Source: Ailurus styani (Eukaryota > Chordata > Mammalia > Carnivora > Ailuridae). From it: DNA of 64,000 bases. The DNA lies in the NCBI GenBank assembly GCA_002007465.1, contig LNAC01000018.1:3662389-3726388 (forward strand). The letters run 5' to 3'. Both the position numbers and the translations under genes were made by a program. Of the stretch, positions 11,926 through 22,990 are shown one piece after another; within the stretch, counting starts at the first letter, position 1; each line of letters begins with the position of its first letter. A model generated the notes under the pieces. It was not told where the DNA came from and did no database searches. It saw nothing but the letters and a program-made list of their open reading frames with translations.

Positions 11926-12946
11926 TGGAAAACGAAAGCCAGGAGGCGTGTTTTAAGCGAACCAAAATGATGCCGCCAGCAGCCTTCTCCAGCCCCCTCC
12001 CTCACCAAGGGCCCTCCGTGCAGCACACCCGCGTCCCCAAGCAGTGCCATCCGCCTCTGCCTCCAGCCAAAGGACCAGGGAGCCACACTGGGACACAGAC
12101 CGGTGGGTAAGGCCTTTTCTGCAGAAGGCCCAGCCAGTAGCCATCTGGGGCCCCAGGAAGATAGACACACGGTGCCAGGCATCCACCGGCCACCTCTACC
12201 GTCCTCAAGGCTGCCAGGTTGAGTGATCACACCTGGGTTCCATCTGCTGCCAAGGGAGGGTCTTCAGTCCCCACAGGAGCACCTGCGAGGCCTCAAAGAC
12301 GCCACATAAGTACGCCCCGCAGCCAGCGTCCACAACCTTGCTCCAAACCAAGGGGCCTGCTCCCTCCGCACCCCGGCTTGGCGTGGGAATCTGTCCTCTG
12401 GGCCTGCACGCAGCCAAAGCCCCACACAGAACTGCTCCCAGGGCAAAGCAGGGCTGCCGGGAAACGCTGGGAAGCGTGGGGGTGCAACGCGGAAAACTGA
12501 TTCTAACCCGACAGGCCTTGAGGAAGGGGGCAAAGAAAACGTCACCTTCTAGGGCACAGTGTCACGACACATGCGGCAGGGGACCAGAGCACAGAGAGGG
12601 AGCTAGGCAAGGTGGCTGTGCTGTTCTCCTTCCGAACTTGCTGGATGGCTGGGACGCTCGCTTCATGCACCACCACCCCCCACAATGTTCACAGGGGTCA
12701 CACGAACACACTGGGAAGAGTGGCCCGTGTGCCATCACCCGGTGTCACGCTTGGAGCCCAAGGCCGGCCATGTCCCCCTGCCCCACACGTTCAGCTGCGT
12801 CCTCACCAACCTCTCCTGCCTGACTCCCCTGGCGCGTGGTCCTCTCTGCCCCCCAAGGATGAGAGCCCCCAGAGGGCAGGGGGCTGTTCTGTTTATCCGT
12901 GCCCTGAGCCAGTGATGTAAAACCTTGTCTCTCATTTTCTTTCTTC

Positions 12947-13140
12947 TTTTTTTTTTTAAAGATTTTATTTATTTATTTGACAGAGAGAGATCACAAGTAG
13001 GCAGAGGCAGGCGGAGAGAGAGGAGGAAGCAGGTTCCCTTCTGAGCAGAGAGCCCGATGTGGGGCTCGATCCCAGGACCCTGAGATCATGACCTGAGCCG
13101 AAGGCAGAGGCTTTAACCCACTGAGCCACCCAGGTGCCCC
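12947..13140 (-). mobile_element. CAN SINE, full length, antisense
   Basis: Starts with a T run then AAAGATTTTATTTATTTATT and ends CTGAGCCACCCAGGTGCCCC, the reverse of the young SINE head. I could not define a clean target-site duplication. Confidence 0.95.
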
Positions 13141-13189
13141 TCAGTTACATTTTTCAACAGAATTGAATAGGAGGCTTCAAAGAGCCACC

Positions 13190-13345
13190 CTCCTTCTGCA
13201 AGATGAAGAGAGTCCTGTGGACGGATGGTGCTGTTGGTTACACGACGTGAATGTACTTATGCCAGTGAACTGGAAACTTAAAAACGGTTAAAATGGTAAG
13301 TTTTCTGTTATATGTATTTTACCACGATTTTTTTTAAAAAGCCAT
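13190..13345 (+). mobile_element. L1 3' terminal fragment
   Basis: Ends with the L1 3' motif TATGTATTTTACCACGATTT and A tail, preceded by GTGAACTGGAAACTTAAAAA. A typical ancient 5'-truncated copy. Confidence 0.75.
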
Positions 13346-13809
13346 TCTTTTAATACCAAAAGAGCAAGTGCCCTAGGCCTCTCCTAAGTGGGGTCCTGGC
13401 CCGCTCCTGCCTCCCCAACCACTCAGCCTCCTTCTGGGCCATGGCCTGTTTCAGAAACGGGGAGGCTGTCCCGCTCGCTTCCTTCCGTGTTTATCTAGAG
13501 GAGTTCTGGGAAGCAGAGGCTCAGCCCAGGCCACTGGGGCCCAGCTCCAAAGCTCGGGGCCTGCCATAGGGGCCTTTTTCCACCTACCCAGCCCCACAGC
13601 TGGCACTGCCCAACTTCCTGGCTCGCTTGCTTTTTTTTCCCTCAAGTCATTATAAACCTGTTTACCTTTGGGCTGCACAGGGCCTAGGCTCCAGGCAAAT
13701 GATCTTAAGTGTCAGCCAAGGAGAGGAGCAGCAGGAAAGAGGGGACCCTCCTAGGGATAATAAAGAGGAAAGATGGGACCCCACTCCCTCAACAAAATTC
13801 TTCCTTCTC

Positions 13810-14250
13810 CCTCCAATTCAATACCCATTTACCAAGTGCCTGACCGTGCCAAGCATCACCATTGGACATGGACAAGTACCAAGTGAGCAGTGAGAGGGCC
13901 AAGTAGACCCCTCGCTCATCCCTGTGCAGAAGTGAACCGCTATCCCTGAGTCTTCGCCATGAGGCGTTGGAGGATGGGGTGACCGGCTCTGCTGCGGGGG
14001 GCAAGGCAGGCACCAGAGAGGAGATGGCATGTGAGCTGGACCTCGAGAAGGAACAGGAGTTGGCTAGGTGGACAAAAACAGACCGGCGGGGTGTTCCAAG
14101 CAGAGGGAATGGCAAGGCGAGGGGGCCATGAAAGAGCCTGGCGTGCAGGCAGTCTGAGGCAGGGCCTGTGTGCCAGGCCGAACGAACTTCCGCCGGCGGG
14201 TGGCACGGAGCCACGGGAGGATGCTGAATTGGGGAAGGTGACTAACGGGG
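13810..14250 (-). mobile_element. L2, antisense
   Basis: Antisense L2 order: 'cccatttaccaagtgcctgaccgtgcc', then GGGTGTTCCAAGCAGAGGGA and ATGGCAAGGCGAGGGGGCC. Confidence 0.75.
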
Positions 14251-14429
14251 CTGAGCTCCCTTGCTTCTCCTGAACACATTCCTGCGCCCAACACAGGGCA
14301 GGGGCTATGGGGTATGTTCCAGGTACCAGAGGGCGGCCTCTTGGTCCTTCCCAAATCCGTGCACGTGGAGAGCTGGGGGCCCAGGCCAATGAGCCTTGGC
14401 CCTGGGGGCATCTTCCATTCAGCTGGGGT

Positions 14430-14610
14430 ACTTTAAAAAAGGTGGAAGGATCCAACAGAGACTCCGACTGCATTGGTCTGGAGCGGGGCCCAGGCACCAG
14501 AATTTTCCAGAGCCAACCACATGATGCTAATGGGCTCTGCTATCGGCAGCACCATTATGAGGCCCATTCGGATCAGGGAAGTCACCCAGGTGGAGGAAGG
14601 CAGTGAGGTG
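14430..14610 (-). mobile_element. MER5A-like hAT fragment
   Basis: GGGGTACTTTAAAAAAGG followed by a 'gcccaggcaccagaattttccagagc' segment resembles MER5A; decayed. Confidence 0.5.
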
Positions 14611-15764
14611 CTCGGCATAAAGCCAGCACGCAGGGGGGCGAGTTTCCTTTTTCTTCCTTCCTTCTCAGGAGCTTGTTCAGCAGAGATCTTTTCTTCATTA
14701 TGAAAGTTTTCAACCATACACCCAAAGTAGAAAGACTAGTAACAAGAGACTCCCATCTACATCCAAGTAGTGGGTGTAGTTGCTCGTCCCACTAGCCTCC
14801 TTCAATCCCCGGCTACTGGGAGGTCGGGGCCACTAATGGCTCCCAGATGCCCTTATGGGGAGGAGCGTCCTGGTCAGGCGTTTTAGAGCCCCCCAACGTG
14901 GGGGTGTGTGTGCATGTATTTACACACATGCTCGTGCCGACGGCCAATGACCGACGCGGGAATAGAAGGCTCACCCCTCGGCTCGCGGTGCAGTTCCGGC
15001 TCCAGAGCTCCCGATGGGTGAGGCTGAGGCCACATCCTGGCCGCCTCATCCTGCCTCCCTCACGCCCTTCTCCTGAGAACATGCCTCCCCATAAGCCACG
15101 TCTGTCCACATCCCCTCGCAGGTTCTGCTTCTAAGAACGCAGGCTAAGCTGACTCTCACTCGGATTCAACAATTACCAAGATGGCTTCGTTTAGCCCCTT
15201 TTATTTAGTTATTTGCTTGTTTGTGTTGGCTGAAGTACCTCCTATGATTTCCCCTACGTCCCTCATTATGCATCTCCAAAACATAGGGACAGTTAGGTTT
15301 TGACTTCCTTCCCTGACTTCCCTTCCAAAGGGGAAGGCTCCTGTGGGGGAAAGAGCTTTAAGTGTGAGCAGTGCCAAGGGACAGGGACCGGAGGCCAACC
15401 AGGCGGGCACCAGGGCAGCCGCTCTGGCCCCAGCCCAGCCCTGGACTATGGCACGACTTTGGTGGCCAGCAAGCCATGGTCACCCCAGGTCCCACCTCTT
15501 TTGTGCAGATCAAGAGCTCTGGGACACTGTCCCAGCATCCTCCTGGGGATGCTGCCAGGGTCTAAGTTTCTACCCTTAAAGGGGAGGATGGCATGCAACA
15601 GCCAACCCAGCCTTGGCTCTCCACTGGCCAAAGCCCCTGCTTGCCCTTCTGCCTGGAGCCCGGGCAGTCCCACCAACCAGGAGGCCCAGGTGTGACAGCC
15701 CACACTCGCCCAGGCCAAGGAGCCTGCTGTGCAGGGAGGCAGCATGGATGGGTGAAAGGGCACA

Positions 15765-15960
15765 CAACTTTTTTTTTTTAATGGTGATAAAATACACATA
15801 ATATGACATTGACCACCATTTAACCATCTTTAAATGTACAGTTCAGTGGCATTAAGTACACTCACCATGTTCAGCTCTGACCACTATGGAGTCCCTGGCC
15901 ATTCTTCTCACCCCAACAGAAAGCCTGTGCCCATCAGCAGCTCCTCCTGATCCCACTAAG
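15765..15960 (-). mobile_element. L1-type ancient repeat
   Basis: Opens with a T run and TGGTGATAAAATACACATAA, then CAGTTCAGTGGCATTAAGTA, wording of a very common mammalian L1-derived repeat. A related block recurs at 39030-39480. Orientation uncertain. Confidence 0.6.
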
Positions 15961-15964
15961 CTTT

Positions 15965-16115
15965 TGAGTTCAGAGAAAACTTGGGTCTGAGTCACAGCTC
16001 CTTCACTTCCTCCATGTGTGACTCTGGTAGAGAAGTGAAACCTCTCTGAGTCTCAGTTTCTCCATCTGTAAAATAGGAGGACTCAGAGAGCTGCCAGGAA
16101 TATCAAAGCAAATAG
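15965..16115 (+). mobile_element. MIR, sense, well preserved
   Basis: Contains CTCTCTGAGTCTCAGTTTCT and CCATCTGTAAAATAGGAGG after a 'cttcacttcctccatgtgtgactctgg' segment. Confidence 0.85.
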
Positions 16116-16649
16116 GCATTAAAAGCCAAGCTGCTCCTAGCACTATCCAGCCAAGGCCAGGCTGGCTCCTCAATGGCTGAGGACTCACCACCTCTCCCTT
16201 CCCTTCCCCACTTCCCCCACTTGTACCCTTCAGGTTCCTGGGGTGTCTGCAGTGCTAAGGGGAAAGGAGGCTGCTTCCCTCTCCTCAAGGCAGAGCAACT
16301 GGAACAAGCACTAATGGGTTCCAGTGTTTTCCTCAGTCATGCCCAGACCCGGTTCCAAACCAAAGAGTTACAAAGGCCTTTAAACTCCACACTTGGGGTG
16401 AGGTCAGCCAAAACCCGCATTTCCAAGCACGGTGCTTTTATACTTTGAAAACAGCCAAACGTGAACTGGCCACTTCTGAGGGTCACAGCGCCTGGCAGCC
16501 TCGTGGCTGCCAGCACTAATGGCCGCCTCCCCAGCCTCTCCCTCCCTCCCAGCTGTGGAGTCACCTCCCTCTAGGCTGTCTTGCTAGGCTGTCTTTCCCT
16601 ATCTGAATCAGGGGTGAGGGACTGGATTTGGGAACAGGAGACCCATCTG

Positions 16650-16920
16650 CTGGTCAGGGTCAGCCCCTCCCTGTGCAACCCCAGGCAAGTACCCTCCCCT
16701 CTCGGTTCTGTGCAATAAGGAGAGGGTTCCCTCGAATCAGGACTCAGCTCCCTTCCAAAGCTCCCAGCCCGTAGTTTGTGTGAACATCAAGCTCAGAGCT
16801 GGAAGGGATCTCATCAGGTCATCTGATCCAGTTCTCTCCACTGCTTTCCATTTCACAGACTGAGGCTGTGGCAACTCACCCAAAATGCCACATGTCTTAG
16901 GATAAATTCACACTTGACCA
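16650..16920. mobile_element. Two decayed MIR fragments
   Basis: A sense piece (16650-16740, ending GTGCAATAAGGAG) and an antisense piece (16795-16920, with CCATTTCACAGACTGAGGC). Confidence 0.55.
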
Positions 16921-17029
16921 TCTTAGGGAATGTCATGGGGCAGAGGTGATATTCCTGAGAGTCCAGGAGAAAAAAAAAAAAAATCTCCATTTTGCAACTC
17001 TTTTTCCGAAACACTGTACCCAATACCAA

Positions 17030-18680
17030 GCACCCAAGCCATTAAAATCCCATGCTTATAAAGTTAATATTTAAAAACTAAGTACCAAAAAATGTGAACT
17101 ACACTGGTAAAAATTTAACAATGATGTGCAAGATCTGTATTCTCTGATGAGAGAAATCAAAAGACCTAAATATATGTAGAGGTATACCATATTCATTGAT
17201 GGGAAGACTCAATTTTGTCAAGATGTCAATCCTGCACAAACTGATGTATAGATTCAATACAATCCCAATCAAAATCCCACCAGGCCTTTTTGCAGAAATC
17301 AACAACTGCTGGTATAATTAACAGAAAAAATGCATATGCTTAGAATAGCCAAAACTCTGGGGAAAAAAGAAAAAAAATACAAAGTCAGGGGATTCATGCT
17401 AACTGCTTTAAAAACTTACTATGGAGCCACAGTAATCAAGACAGCATGGTATTGGTAAAAGGAAGGACAGGTAGAAAGTGAAACACAACAGAGTCCAGAA
17501 GGAGAACATGCATAAGATCAGCTGATTTTTGACAAAGGGGCCCACATGACTTCCATACACACACACACACGCACATAGAACACAGGCCCTTACCTCACAC
17601 CTGATACAAAAATTAACTTATTATGGAAGATAAACCTAAATATAAAACCTAAAGCTATGAAACATTTGGGAGAAAACATGGGAGAAAATCTTTATGACCA
17701 CGGGTTTGGCAGAGTTATTTATACAACACAAAAACCATGAAAAGAAAAAATTAATAAACTGGACATCAGCACAATTAAAAACTTCTGTTCTTCAAAAGAT
17801 CCCATTATGAAAATGAAAAGACAAGCCACTGACCAGGAGAAAGTATTTACAAAACACATATCTTTTAAAGGACAGAGAACCAGAATATATAAAGAACTCT
17901 CAAAATTCAATAAGAAAGCAATCGACCCAATAGAAAAAAAATGTGCAAAGACCTGAACAGACACTTCACCAAAGATATAAATTGCAAGTAAGTATATGAA
18001 AAGATGTTCAACATCATTAGCCATTAGAAAAATGTGAATTAATACCACAATGAGATACCACTACACATCTATTAGAATAACTCAAATAAAAATCAACTGA
18101 CCCCACCAGACACTGGTGAGGACACGGAATAACTGGAACTCTCCTACACTGCTGGTGAGATTCCAAAATGGTACAACCACTTGGGAAAACAGCAGAGCAG
18201 TTTTTTGTAAAGTTAAATAAAATACCGTACACCCAGCAATCCTACTCCTAGGCATTTACCCAAGTCAAGTGAAAACTCAGGTTCACACAGAAACCTGACC
18301 ACACATGTTTATAGACAAAAATACTGGAAATAACCCAAATGCCCATCCACGAAACAACATGACTGAATCTCAAGGCATTTTTCTGAGTTAAAGAAAAAAA
18401 GTACAAATGGCTGTTTGCTGTATGATTAAATTCGTAGGACATTCTGGAAAAGGCAAAACTATAGAGACAAAAATCGGATCAGGGGTTTCTAGCAGCTGGG
18501 GGCTGGGGTTAAGGACTAACCACAGAGGGACACCAAGGAGCTCTTCGGGGTGATGGAAATGTTCCGTATTTTAACTGTGTGGCAGCCGTTATGTTAACTG
18601 TCAAAATTCCTAGAACAGTAAGTACACTTTCAAAAGTTTTACTGTATACAGATTATATCTTCATAAACCAAAACAAACAC
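17030..18680 (+). mobile_element. L1, 5'-truncated, ORF2 C-terminal part and 3'UTR
   Basis: About 1.65 kb of L1 in sense orientation. Reverse-transcriptase-downstream text includes ACAATCCCAATCAAAATCCC and ACAGCATGGTATTGGTAAAA; C-terminal text includes GAAAAGATGTTCAACATCAT and CAGCAATCCTACTCCTAGGC. A 3'UTR follows ending near 18680. A CA-type microsatellite sits at 17560-17575. Stops interrupt all frames, so it is a dead fossil. It is the largest single mobile element in the window. Confidence 0.9.
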
Positions 18681-18794
18681 TAAACCCTGTGCAGCCCCAT
18701 GAGGCCTTGTCTTGTATCTGCAACCAGCCTGTGAACTCATGGACAGAATGAGGGGGTGGTTCCACCCAGAGAAGGGGAGCAACTTGTCCAAGGA

Positions 18795-18975
18795 CACGAG
18801 CACTGGAGTCAGCCAGACCTGGGTTCAAATCCCACTTCTGCCACTAATTAGCTTATTGCCCCCCGGGGCAAATGACTTCTCCCCTGTGAGGCTCAGTCTG
18901 CTCATCTCTAAAATGGGATACGTGGTAACACAATCTACCTTACTGAAAGGGCATAAGGAACAAGAAACACGTACC
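18795..18975 (+). mobile_element. MIR, sense
   Basis: Clear MIR order: AGACCTGGGTTCAAATCCCA, CTTCTGCCACTAATTAGC and TCATCTCTAAAATGGGATAC. Confidence 0.9.
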
Positions 18976-19649
18976 GTATCTGCCACATGTTTTGCCCTCA
19001 AATTTTGGCCATTATTATTACTATTTCTATGACGATTGTTATTTCTGTGAAAGAGCCAGGACTGAGTTTCAGGGAATGGCTCCAAACCATGTCTTCCTGC
19101 ATGAGGTGGGCTATGCCAGGGACCAGGGCTACCAGTTTCCTGGTCACACCCCTGAGGGACAGAGGCAGACCCGGGTCCTGTCCAGAAGGCATTCACACAG
19201 TCTGCTTGGGGACAAGAGATAAACTCAAAGCCTAGTTGAATCCCAGCAAGGGAACAGTATGGAGGTGAAAACCACTGAATATTGAGAAAAAAAAAGAGAA
19301 GCCACTGTGGGCTGCCCAATCCCTGAAGGCTTCCTGGAAAAGGAAGGCTTTTGGTCAGCCTCAAAGGGCAAATCAGATGTGATTAAATGAAAGGAAAGGA
19401 GCTCTCAGGAAGGGGAGAACCAAAAGATCCCTCCAGCCCTCACGTCTCCCCCACCCAATCCCTGGCAAAAAGCAGCAGGCAGCCCGCAGCCTTGGCACTG
19501 CCTTCCAAGCAACAGCCTGGGGCCAAGGGGAGGTGCAGGCATGACAACAGAAGGTCCAGGCACCATGCGTCAGCCGGGTACCCACATGTGTCCCCACATC
19601 TGGGCAGGAGGGTCCGACGGAGGGCTGGCCCGGAATGCTGGGCTTTCAC

Positions 19650-19960
19650 TTTCCCCTCTCCTTTTTTGCTTTTTCTCCATGGACCTGAATTTGGGTTTGT
19701 CTGGCGAGTGTTTTCTTAAGCCCAAGTGTTTTTCCTGCAGCCGGGCCCACCCCCCCTCCGGCCCCTCCTGGGCCGCAGCTGAGCAGGGGCCAGTGAAACT
19801 GCCTGGATGGGGAGGGAGGGATGGAGGGAGGGAGGGCCTCCTTTGATGCGCACCCCTCTGCAGACATCAATGTCGCCGTGTGCACGGCCCCTTTAATAAG
19901 TTATTTCCGTGGAAAACCCTGGTAACTCGGTCATGAATCAAGCCTATAAACACCTCAAAC
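19650..19960. other. Repeat-free stretch with G-tract and CNE-like ends
   Basis: It combines a pyrimidine-rich left half, a C/G-rich middle with G tracts (19806-19834) and an AT-richer right part (CTTTAATAAGTTATTTCCGT). No repeat or coding signal was recognised. Confidence 0.3.
19806..19834 (+). repeat. G-tract with quadruplex potential
   Basis: Six or more runs of at least three G separated by A, AT or ATG, matching the general pattern of G-quadruplex sequences. Confidence 0.7.
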
Positions 19961-20509
19961 CCATCAAAGCACCCAAGAAAGGGAGGGGGTGGGCGGGCAG
20001 AGAAAATCTCTTACGGGAACTCACACACTGCTCCCTCAGAAGGGCTTGGGGGCTCTGCCGTCAGAGGTCCCGCCAGGGCAGAGCCAGCCTGCCCAAACAA
20101 GGACAGGTCACCCCGACGCCTGACGAGCCGAGACCCCGAAGGACATTGCTTGTCTGTGTGTCCCAGGGACGCTGCGAGAGTCCCAGCCCGACGCCCAGCA
20201 AGATTTACAGCCCAGAGCAGCAAACCCGGCCGGCGGCTCCCGGGGCCCAGGAATGTAATAGTTTGGCTACCGGTGAAAGGCCCGGTTTATTGGAAACACA
20301 CTTCTTTTCCAATGTTTGGTTTCCTTTCACTCTTTCTCCTTTTTGTTTTTCCCAGAGTGCACCGCCCAGGCCCTTTGGGAAGGGCAGGGAGCTAAAAAGC
20401 CTACCCTAGGGGTGAAGCGGGGAGGTAGGGTGTGGGGGCCAAGGTCAGGCACTGCCCCTCTCCGGTCCCATCTGTAAAATGGGTGGGATGAACCAAGTGT
20501 TCATCCTAG

Positions 20510-21410
20510 AATGGTACAACAGCCAGACAGCAAATGGAATAAAGCTGACCCCATGTAATGCACAGCCCAGAGATCCCATTCCCAGCTAGATGTCCCTACG
20601 TCTCCGGAAAGGCTCGTCCTATCCTTATTGTCACATCATGGGTAGGAGCCCCAAAGTGGGAACTGCCCCTGTGCCTATCTGTAGTCAGATGGCTACGCCA
20701 GCCTAGGAGAACGGTGGTGTGGGTCCGTGGGATACTATCCAGCAATGAATGAGCGACCACAGGTATTCACAGCAATACGGAGGAGGCTAGTGAACATTCT
20801 GCTGCGTTAAAAGCCCACAGGCCCTGTGGGTGGGTACCGACCAGAAGCAAGGGGCTGGAGGATGGTGCTCATAAGGTGTAAGATTCCAGTCATAATATAA
20901 AACATCCCTGGAGATATAATGTACAGCACTGTTAACCGTACTGGATTGTATATTTCAGAGTCACAAGGGGAGGAGACCTTAAAAGTTCTCATCACAAGAA
21001 AAAAAACTGTCGCTAGGTGGTTATGAATGTTAACTAAATTTATGCGGCAATCGTTTCATAATATATACATGCACCATGTCATTCTGTACACCTCAAACTA
21101 ACCACGGCAGACATCAACTATATCTCAATTAAACAAAGGAAAAAAGAAAAGCCCAGAGTATAGGTTTCCATCTGTATTAGCTTCAGAAAGAAGAAAATGA
21201 GCCTATGGTATTCCAAGTCAGAACAGAGCTCAGGTACCCACGCGGAGGGGGCAGTGCAGTGGGAAATGCCTGGAAAGGCACATCAAAGGGGGCTTCTGAG
21301 GTCACATTATGTTTCTTGATCTGGGCGACAGTAACACAAATATGCTCAGTTTGGAAAAACTGTTCACTTGTGATATGTGTGGTTTTCTGCACACATATTA
21401 TATACATCAA
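20510..21410 (+). mobile_element. Series of old L1 3'-end fragments
   Basis: At least two L1-like 3' terminal segments: one to about 21140 ending in TCAACTATATCTCAATTAAA, and one from about 21180 to 21410 with TGATCTGGGCGACAGTAAC and CTTGTGATATGTGTGG. Family subdivision is not possible by eye. Confidence 0.6.
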
Positions 21411-21490
21411 TAATAATATAATATATTATGTATATTATGCATAATATATTATGCACACATAATATACATCAATAGTAAGTTTATATTAAA
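21400..21490. repeat. AT-rich repeat (ATAATATAT type)
   Basis: Alternating ATAATATA / CATAATATACATCAATA units with internal dyad symmetry directly after the L1 3' end. Confidence 0.8.
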
Positions 21491-21589
21491 CAAACAAACT
21501 CTATACTCTTGAGCCATACAAACCCATCCTCTAAGGATACAGTCAAATCCACCCATCGATCAAAAGTGCTTCTGGGGCACCAGCTATGG

Positions 21590-21960
21590 CCCACCACAGA
21601 GAAAAGTCCAGTCATCCCTGAAGTGGCATTCAAGGCCCTGCCGTGGGCCTCGCTTCTTCCCGCCCTGCCAGGGTCACTCCCATTGCCAGAGAAGCACCTT
21701 CACACGGCCCTGCCTTTGCCCAGCAGGCCCCGAGACCTGGGGTGCCCTTTCCCCTGTAGCCTGGTGAAAGCCTCCATCTGACCTTCGCCCCAGCTCCACT
21801 CCCAGCATCCCCTGCGGCCGCCCTGGACAGCTGCTGTCTCCCGGCCTACGCTGTTCCCTTAGGAAACAGCATTTACCGTAACTGCCTCTCTAGGAAGTGA
21901 TTTTCTCCCCTCAGTTTTTCCGATTAGATTCTAAGTTTCCTGAGAAGACCTCACCTTGGG
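21590..21960 (+). mobile_element. L2 3' part, decayed
   Basis: Sense L2-style text: 'aaggccctgccgtgggcctcgc' and GATTAGATTCTAAGTTTCCT near the end. Confidence 0.55.
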
Positions 21961-22287
21961 GACCTTGTCCTTCATGCAATCCTATCCCACATGCTGAGAC
22001 TTGGTTACCAAGTCACCTCATTACCATTTACGGAAAATCAAGTGTGCACCAGGCACCCTACGTATGGGGCCTCCGTGGTGTCCGCGAGGTGTCACCAGGC
22101 CCACTTATGAGAAGTGGAGTAAGGCTGCAAAAGGGAAGCTAAGTGATGTACACTGCAGGTCTGTCTGGCCCCAAAGCCTGGGCTTTCCACCCCTGCCCTG
22201 CAGGGTCCCCGAGCAGCCCGTCACCATACACCTGGCTCCACACCCTACCTCAAGGTCCAGAAGCAGGCCTGGGCAGAGCTGAGTGGC

Positions 22288-22342
22288 CCATGTTACTTTT
22301 TAACCCACTGAGCCACCCAGGCGCCCCCCACGTTACTTTTTA
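22288..22342 (-). mobile_element. CAN SINE head remnant with flanking duplication
   Basis: Between CCATGTTACTTTTTA (22288-22302) and CCACGTTACTTTTTA (22328-22342) lies only about 25 nt matching the 5' tRNA head of the SINE in antisense (ACCCACTGAGCCACCCAGGC). The body and tail are missing. Confidence 0.8.
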
Positions 22343-22699
22343 GTAAAGCTACGCGCACTAAGGGAGGCGTCCCAGGAACTAGGAGGGCAGCAGGCCTCAG
22401 GTGGGGCTGCCTCCAGCCGTCCGAGAACCCGCCTTGCTGCAGAGGATGGAAGCTATGCCCCCCTCGTGGAGGAGCTGGACAGACGGCTGCTCGCCTCTGG
22501 CTGAGTGACTCGGAGCAAGTCACTTTACCCACCTCCCACACTCAGTTTTCTTACTCGAAAACTGGGAGTTACAACAGCTATTTTAAGATGCCTTGGGCAC
22601 CCATCCCCAGAAGTGATCGAGTATAAGCTGGGGGCCCAGCTAGAGAAAAGGCTCCCGCCTTGAGGGGAAGATGGCCCAGATGCTCTAGGTCCCTCTAGA

Positions 22700-22850
22700 T
22701 CTGGGTTCTTAGCCCTGGCGGCAGATCAGAGTCACCTGTGGAATTTTTAAGAAAATCCGGATGGCCTGTCCCTCCATGACCACTCCAGAATGGGTCTGAG
22801 CCTCTTAGAAACTCTTCAGGGAACTCTAATGTGCAAAAAGGACTGTGAAG
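22700..22850 (+). mobile_element. MER5A-like hAT element
   Basis: MER5A-type wording: TTCTTAGCCCTGGCGGCAG, CAGAGTCACCTGTGGAATTT and a terminal GAACTCTAATGTGCAAAAAG. Confidence 0.7.
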
Positions 22851-22854
22851 CAAC

Positions 22855-22990
22855 GAGACAGACCAACGGACCCATTTTACAGATGGAGAAGCCGAACGGA
22901 AGCAGTTTGAGACCACCAAGAGATGTGGGACAGAGACAGGACTGGGAGCTGGGTCTCCTGGCCCCCAAGCCAGGTACGACACTACCGTTC
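22855..22990 (-). mobile_element. MIR fragment, antisense
   Basis: Contains CCCATTTTACAGATGGAGAA followed by decayed MIR text. Confidence 0.7.

Noticed and set aside
17030..18680. A functional L1 reverse transcriptase gene
   Set aside because: Only the 3' part is present and all frames are interrupted; it is a truncated fossil.
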